A stretch of DNA of 64,000 nt from Roseiarcus sp036489975. Its GTDB lineage: Bacteria; Pseudomonadota; Alphaproteobacteria; Rhizobiales; Beijerinckiaceae. Position 1 is the stretch's first letter. Each line of letters starts with the position of its first letter. Below are positions 61,223 to 64,000 of the stretch, in pieces. A program made the translations under genes and the position numbers. The stretch covers positions 13,738-77,737 of the forward strand of contig DASXES010000008.1 in NCBI GenBank assembly GCA_036489975.1. Reading direction: 5' to 3'. A model generated the notes under the pieces. It made no database searches and was not told the DNA's origin. It saw nothing but the letters and a program-made list of their open reading frames with translations.

Positions 61223-63922
61223 ATGCCTTCCGATTTGACCAAACCGATCATCTTCATCAGCTACGCGCACGCCGACGAGCCGGAGAAGCCGCGCGGCGAG
61301 GAAATCCAGTGGCTGAGCTTTGTCATGAAATTCCTGCGGCCTGCGGTAAAGTACGGCGAGTTCAGAATTTGGGGCGACCCCCAATTGGCGGCCGGCGCAA
61401 AATGGGATCAGGAGATCGAGAGTCACCTGCAAGTCTGCAGCATCTTTGTCTTGCTCGTCTCCGCCATTTCCAGGGCTTCTGACTACATTATCGACAAGGA
61501 GCTCAAGATCGCTCGCGAGCGGCAGGCGACTGGCGCGATGCAAATCTATCCGCTTCTCATCGAAGCGACGCCGAGTGCGGGCCTCGCCAGACTCCTCGAC
61601 CTCAATCTGCGTCCCCCCGGCCTCCAGCCTCTCCAGAGCTATCCGCTGGCGGACCGCAACCGGCTCATGTCCAACGCCGCCGACGAGATCGCAGGCATGG
61701 CGACGGCCGCGGCGGCGCGTGATCGGCCCATCCTGGCCACGCCGGAGAGCGCACGAATCGCGGCATCGACAACCGAACGAAGCGGCCTAATCGCACCGGA
61801 CGTGCAAGTCGAACGGACCGCGCCGCCGACGTCGGAAGAGCCGAAACCGCAGCTGCCAGCTCTCGTCGATACCGGTGGCCTACCGGAAACCGGCTATGAG
61901 CGGCTGGTCGGGCGCGACGCCGAGCTCAAGCGCCTCGACGACGCCTGGAGCGACGGCAAGACCAACATCCTCTCGCTCGTGGCCGAAGGCGGCGCGGGCA
62001 AGTCGGCGCTGGTCAACGAATGGCTGACGCGCCTGCGGGCCGAGAATTACCGCGGCGCCGATTGCGTGCTCGGCTGGTCGTTCTACAGCCAGGGCTCGAA
62101 AGAGCGCGCAACCTCCGCAGATGACTTTCTCAACCGGGCGCTGATGAAGCTCGACAAGACGACCAGCGCGGCCGCCAAGGGCGAAGCGATCGCCGAGGCG
62201 CTGATGGCGCGCCGCACGTTGCTCGTGCTCGATGGCGTCGAACCATTGCAGCACGGCCCGGGGCCGCAAGCCGGTCAGCTCAAGGACCAGGGCCTGCGGG
62301 CTCTACTGCGCCACTTCGCCGCTGCGCCGCCGGCGGCGGACCGCAGCCTGATCGTGCTGACCAGCCGCGTCGCTATCGCCGATGTCAAGCGCTTCACGGA
62401 AGACGCGGCGCCAGTCGCCGATCTCGAACGGTTGTCGGAGGACGCGGGCGCGGAACTCCTTCGCGACAATGACGTCTGGGGGATCGATTCCGAGCTGCGT
62501 TCGGCCTCGCATGATTTCGGCGGCTATCCTCTGGCGCTGACCCTGCTTGCGAGCTTCTTGAAGGAAACGCAGAATGGCGACGTGCGCCGGCGCGATCATA
62601 TCCGTGGCCTGCTCGCCGACCCTGACAATCCGGGCCACGATCACGCTCGGCGGGTGATGGAGTCCTATGAAAAGGAATGGCTCGCCGATCAGCCGGTCCT
62701 GATCGCCGTCCTCCACTGCGTGGGCCTGTTCGACCGCCCGGCAAGCGGCTACTGCCTCGAGGCGCTGCGCGCCAAGCCCGCGATCCGCGGCCTGAACGAC
62801 GCGCTGCTCGGCTTGAGCGACGATCAATGGCGGCGCGCCGTCGCGCGGCTGCGCGACGTGCGGCTACTTGCGCCGTGCGACCCTTCCGATCCGCAAGCGC
62901 TCGACGCCCATCCTTTGGTCCGCGAATGGTTCGGGGACCGGCTACGGCGAGGCAACGAAGCGACTTGGAAGGCCGCGCACAGCCGCCTCTACGACCATCT
63001 GCGCCGCTCGACCCACGAAGGCCAAGCGCCATCGCTTGCCGACCTTGCGCCGCTCTTTCATGCCATTGCCCATGGCTGCCTCTCTGGACGACACCGGGAG
63101 GCACTGGATGAGGTCTATGTCCGCCGAATTTGCCGCCGATTCCCGAACGGCGATTTCGAATTCTATACCGGCAAGAAATTGGGCGCAGTGAGCAGCGAAC
63201 TCGCCGCGATTTCTTGGTTCTTCGATAGTCCTTATGAAACACCAGCCGCCACGCTGAGCCTGCCGGCGCGCGCTTGGGTTCTGAACGTGGCTAGCTTCGC
63301 GTTGCGAGCGCAAGGGCGTCTCCAAGAGTCGATGGCCGCGACGGGTGCGGGACTGCGCATGGAAGAAGCGGCGCAGGATTGGAGAAATGCGGCGAGGTCC
63401 GCTGCGAGTCTCAGTGAAACCGAACTCCTGCTCGGCGACATCGCCCGCGGCGTGGCGACAGCGGAAACCTCGGCGGCTCTTGCAGATCGCGCCGGCGATC
63501 TCTTTTTAGTGCGGTATAGTCAGACGACCCGGGCCGACGCGCTTCACGCCGCTGGCGAACGAGAAGAGGCCGCGGATCTATTCGCCGACGCTGAGCGGCG
63601 GCAGCAGGAAATGCAATATCACTTGCTGACCTCACTCCAGGGGTTTGGGTACTGCGACCTGCTACTGTCGCAGGGTCGGGTCAGCCAGGCGCGCGACCGG
63701 GCGGCTCAAACCGTCGAAATTGCACGTCGGAACAATTGGGTTCTCGACATTGGGCTCGACAATTTGACGCTCGGCCGCGCCCAGCTCGCTCTGGCGTTGC
63801 AGGGCCTAACGAGCAGGTCTTCCGCCCAGTCGGCGGGCGCCGACGCGCGCGCCGCGACCGCTGGGTGTGATCCGGCGTGGAAGATTGACCCCCTGAGGCG
63901 GGGTATGGGCGTCCAAAATTGA
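61223..63922 (+). CDS. TIR-STAND-TPR (NLR-like) protein, 3' end replaced by IS
   Basis: An 899-codon frame. Start ATG 61223 (27 codons after a GTG) leads directly into a TIR domain (about 8-160): IIFISYAHADE, RIWGDPQLAAGAKWD, and a candidate catalytic Glu93 in SRASDYIIDKELKIA. After a Pro/Ala-rich linker comes a STAND NTPase (about 220-470): Walker A EGGAGKS (255-261), Walker B LLVLDGVE (333-340), VLTSR (about 378) and GGYPLALTLL. A winged-helix-like part (480-570) and TPR-like helices (650-880) follow. The last 18 residues and the stop are encoded by an IS21-type end (from 63866), so the native C-terminus is missing. Likely a phage-defence sensor; activity after truncation is unknown. Confidence 0.9.
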   Translation: MPSDLTKPIIFISYAHADEPEKPRGEEIQWLSFVMKFLRPAVKYGEFRIWGDPQLAAGAKWDQEIESHLQVCSIFVLLVSAISRASDYIIDKELKIARERQATGAMQIYPLLIEATPSAGLARLLDLNLRPPGLQPLQSYPLADRNRLMSNAADEIAGMATAAAARDRPILATPESARIAASTTERSGLIAPDVQVERTAPPTSEEPKPQLPALVDTGGLPETGYERLVGRDAELKRLDDAWSDGKTNILSLVAEGGAGKSALVNEWLTRLRAENYRGADCVLGWSFYSQGSKERATSADDFLNRALMKLDKTTSAAAKGEAIAEALMARRTLLVLDGVEPLQHGPGPQAGQLKDQGLRALLRHFAAAPPAADRSLIVLTSRVAIADVKRFTEDAAPVADLERLSEDAGAELLRDNDVWGIDSELRSASHDFGGYPLALTLLASFLKETQNGDVRRRDHIRGLLADPDNPGHDHARRVMESYEKEWLADQPVLIAVLHCVGLFDRPASGYCLEALRAKPAIRGLNDALLGLSDDQWRRAVARLRDVRLLAPCDPSDPQALDAHPLVREWFGDRLRRGNEATWKAAHSRLYDHLRRSTHEGQAPSLADLAPLFHAIAHGCLSGRHREALDEVYVRRICRRFPNGDFEFYTGKKLGAVSSELAAISWFFDSPYETPAATLSLPARAWVLNVASFALRAQGRLQESMAATGAGLRMEEAAQDWRNAARSAASLSETELLLGDIARGVATAETSAALADRAGDLFLVRYSQTTRADALHAAGEREEAADLFADAERRQQEMQYHLLTSLQGFGYCDLLLSQGRVSQARDRAAQTVEIARRNNWVLDIGLDNLTLGRAQLALALQGLTSRSSAQSAGADARAATAGCDPAWKIDPLRRGMGVQN

Positions 63923-64000
63923 CCCTCCGTTTTCCGGTTTGGTGGTCTGCCTGCTTTGGTGCGAAGCGGTGGGGGATGCTGGTTGTGGAGACGATCGGTC
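63866..64000 (+). mobile_element. Left end of an IS21-family insertion sequence (partial)
   Basis: From TGTGATCCGGCGTGGAAGAT at 63866 the sequence has the look of an IS21-family end: TG terminus, spaced ATTGACCC repeats (63884-63891 and 63918-63925) and a short lead to istA. It interrupts the TPR region of the TIR-STAND gene in frame. The right end, istB and the rest of the target gene are beyond the window. Confidence 0.75.
63976..64000 (+). CDS. istA: IS21-family transposase IstA, first codons
   Basis: ATG at 63976 opens MLVVETIG, then the window ends. This matches the beginning of many IS21 IstA transposases (MLxxETIGRVR...). Only eight codons are visible, so the call depends on this short start plus the IS21-like end just upstream. 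Confidence 0.65.

Overview
The window is GC-rich, densely packed DNA with short intergenic gaps and frequent stop/start overlaps. Gene content points to an alphaproteobacterium of the Hyphomicrobiales (Rhizobiales): an IalB-family protein, a DUF3297 protein, the CbpM/CbpA pair, lysC divergent from ubiG, a Fe-type superoxide dismutase, GcdH next to a CaiB-type CoA-transferase, and a possible Irr-type iron box. Genus is not determined; Methylocystaceae, Beijerinckiaceae or Bradyrhizobium-like relatives would fit, but that is inference.

Layout. 0-6 kb: rpsT, a DUF3297 protein, a GH75-like protein, then a reverse block (KdsD-type isomerase, nitrilase-family hydrolase, FMN reductase) and a forward SDR-MaoC pair. 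6.1-8.5 kb: a small accessory patch with a 37-aa ORF coupled to a two-TM protein, a secreted protein with three Cys modules, and hicAB with a candidate operator. 8.6-18 kb: a dihydroorotase-like amidohydrolase with an altered metal motif, YgfZ, a ribose-type sugar ABC operon, SPFH/NfeD, stress proteins and sodB. 18-30 kb: LOG protein, a probable glutarate-to-crotonyl-CoA pair (CaiB + GcdH), a GIY-YIG nuclease gene lying inside a palindromic repeat, a repeat-rich non-coding stretch with an orphan toxin-antitoxin-like operator, a DAO oxidoreductase, a cold-shock gene and several amide/ester hydrolases. 29-43 kb: a hydantoinase/oxoprolinase fusion, aldo/keto reductase, Tat-exported beta carbonic anhydrase, HD hydrolase, site-2 protease, CbpM/CbpA, a Kbp-like BON-LysM protein, aspartate kinase and UbiG. 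43-52 kb: secreted proteins, quinone oxidoreductase and a reverse five-gene operon (ferric-iron ABC transporter, beta-propeller protein, DyP peroxidase). 52-60 kb: an HtrA-like protein lacking its catalytic triad, the dTDP-rhamnose cluster rfbCDBA, and a coupled cluster of nuclease-like protein, M48 protease and rdgB.

60.3-64 kb: tRNA-Arg(CCT), a typical integration site, followed by degraded small ORFs and a large TIR-STAND-TPR gene, a bacterial relative of NLR immune receptors. Its 3' end has been replaced by the left end of an IS21-family element whose istA begins at the window edge. The two most promising non-routine items are this interrupted TIR-STAND protein and the GIY-YIG gene nested in the loop of a REP-like palindrome that also occurs nearby without the gene.

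No CRISPR array, rRNA operon, integrase or prophage module was seen. Family assignments come from reading the translated sequence and recalled family motifs; no database search was run.
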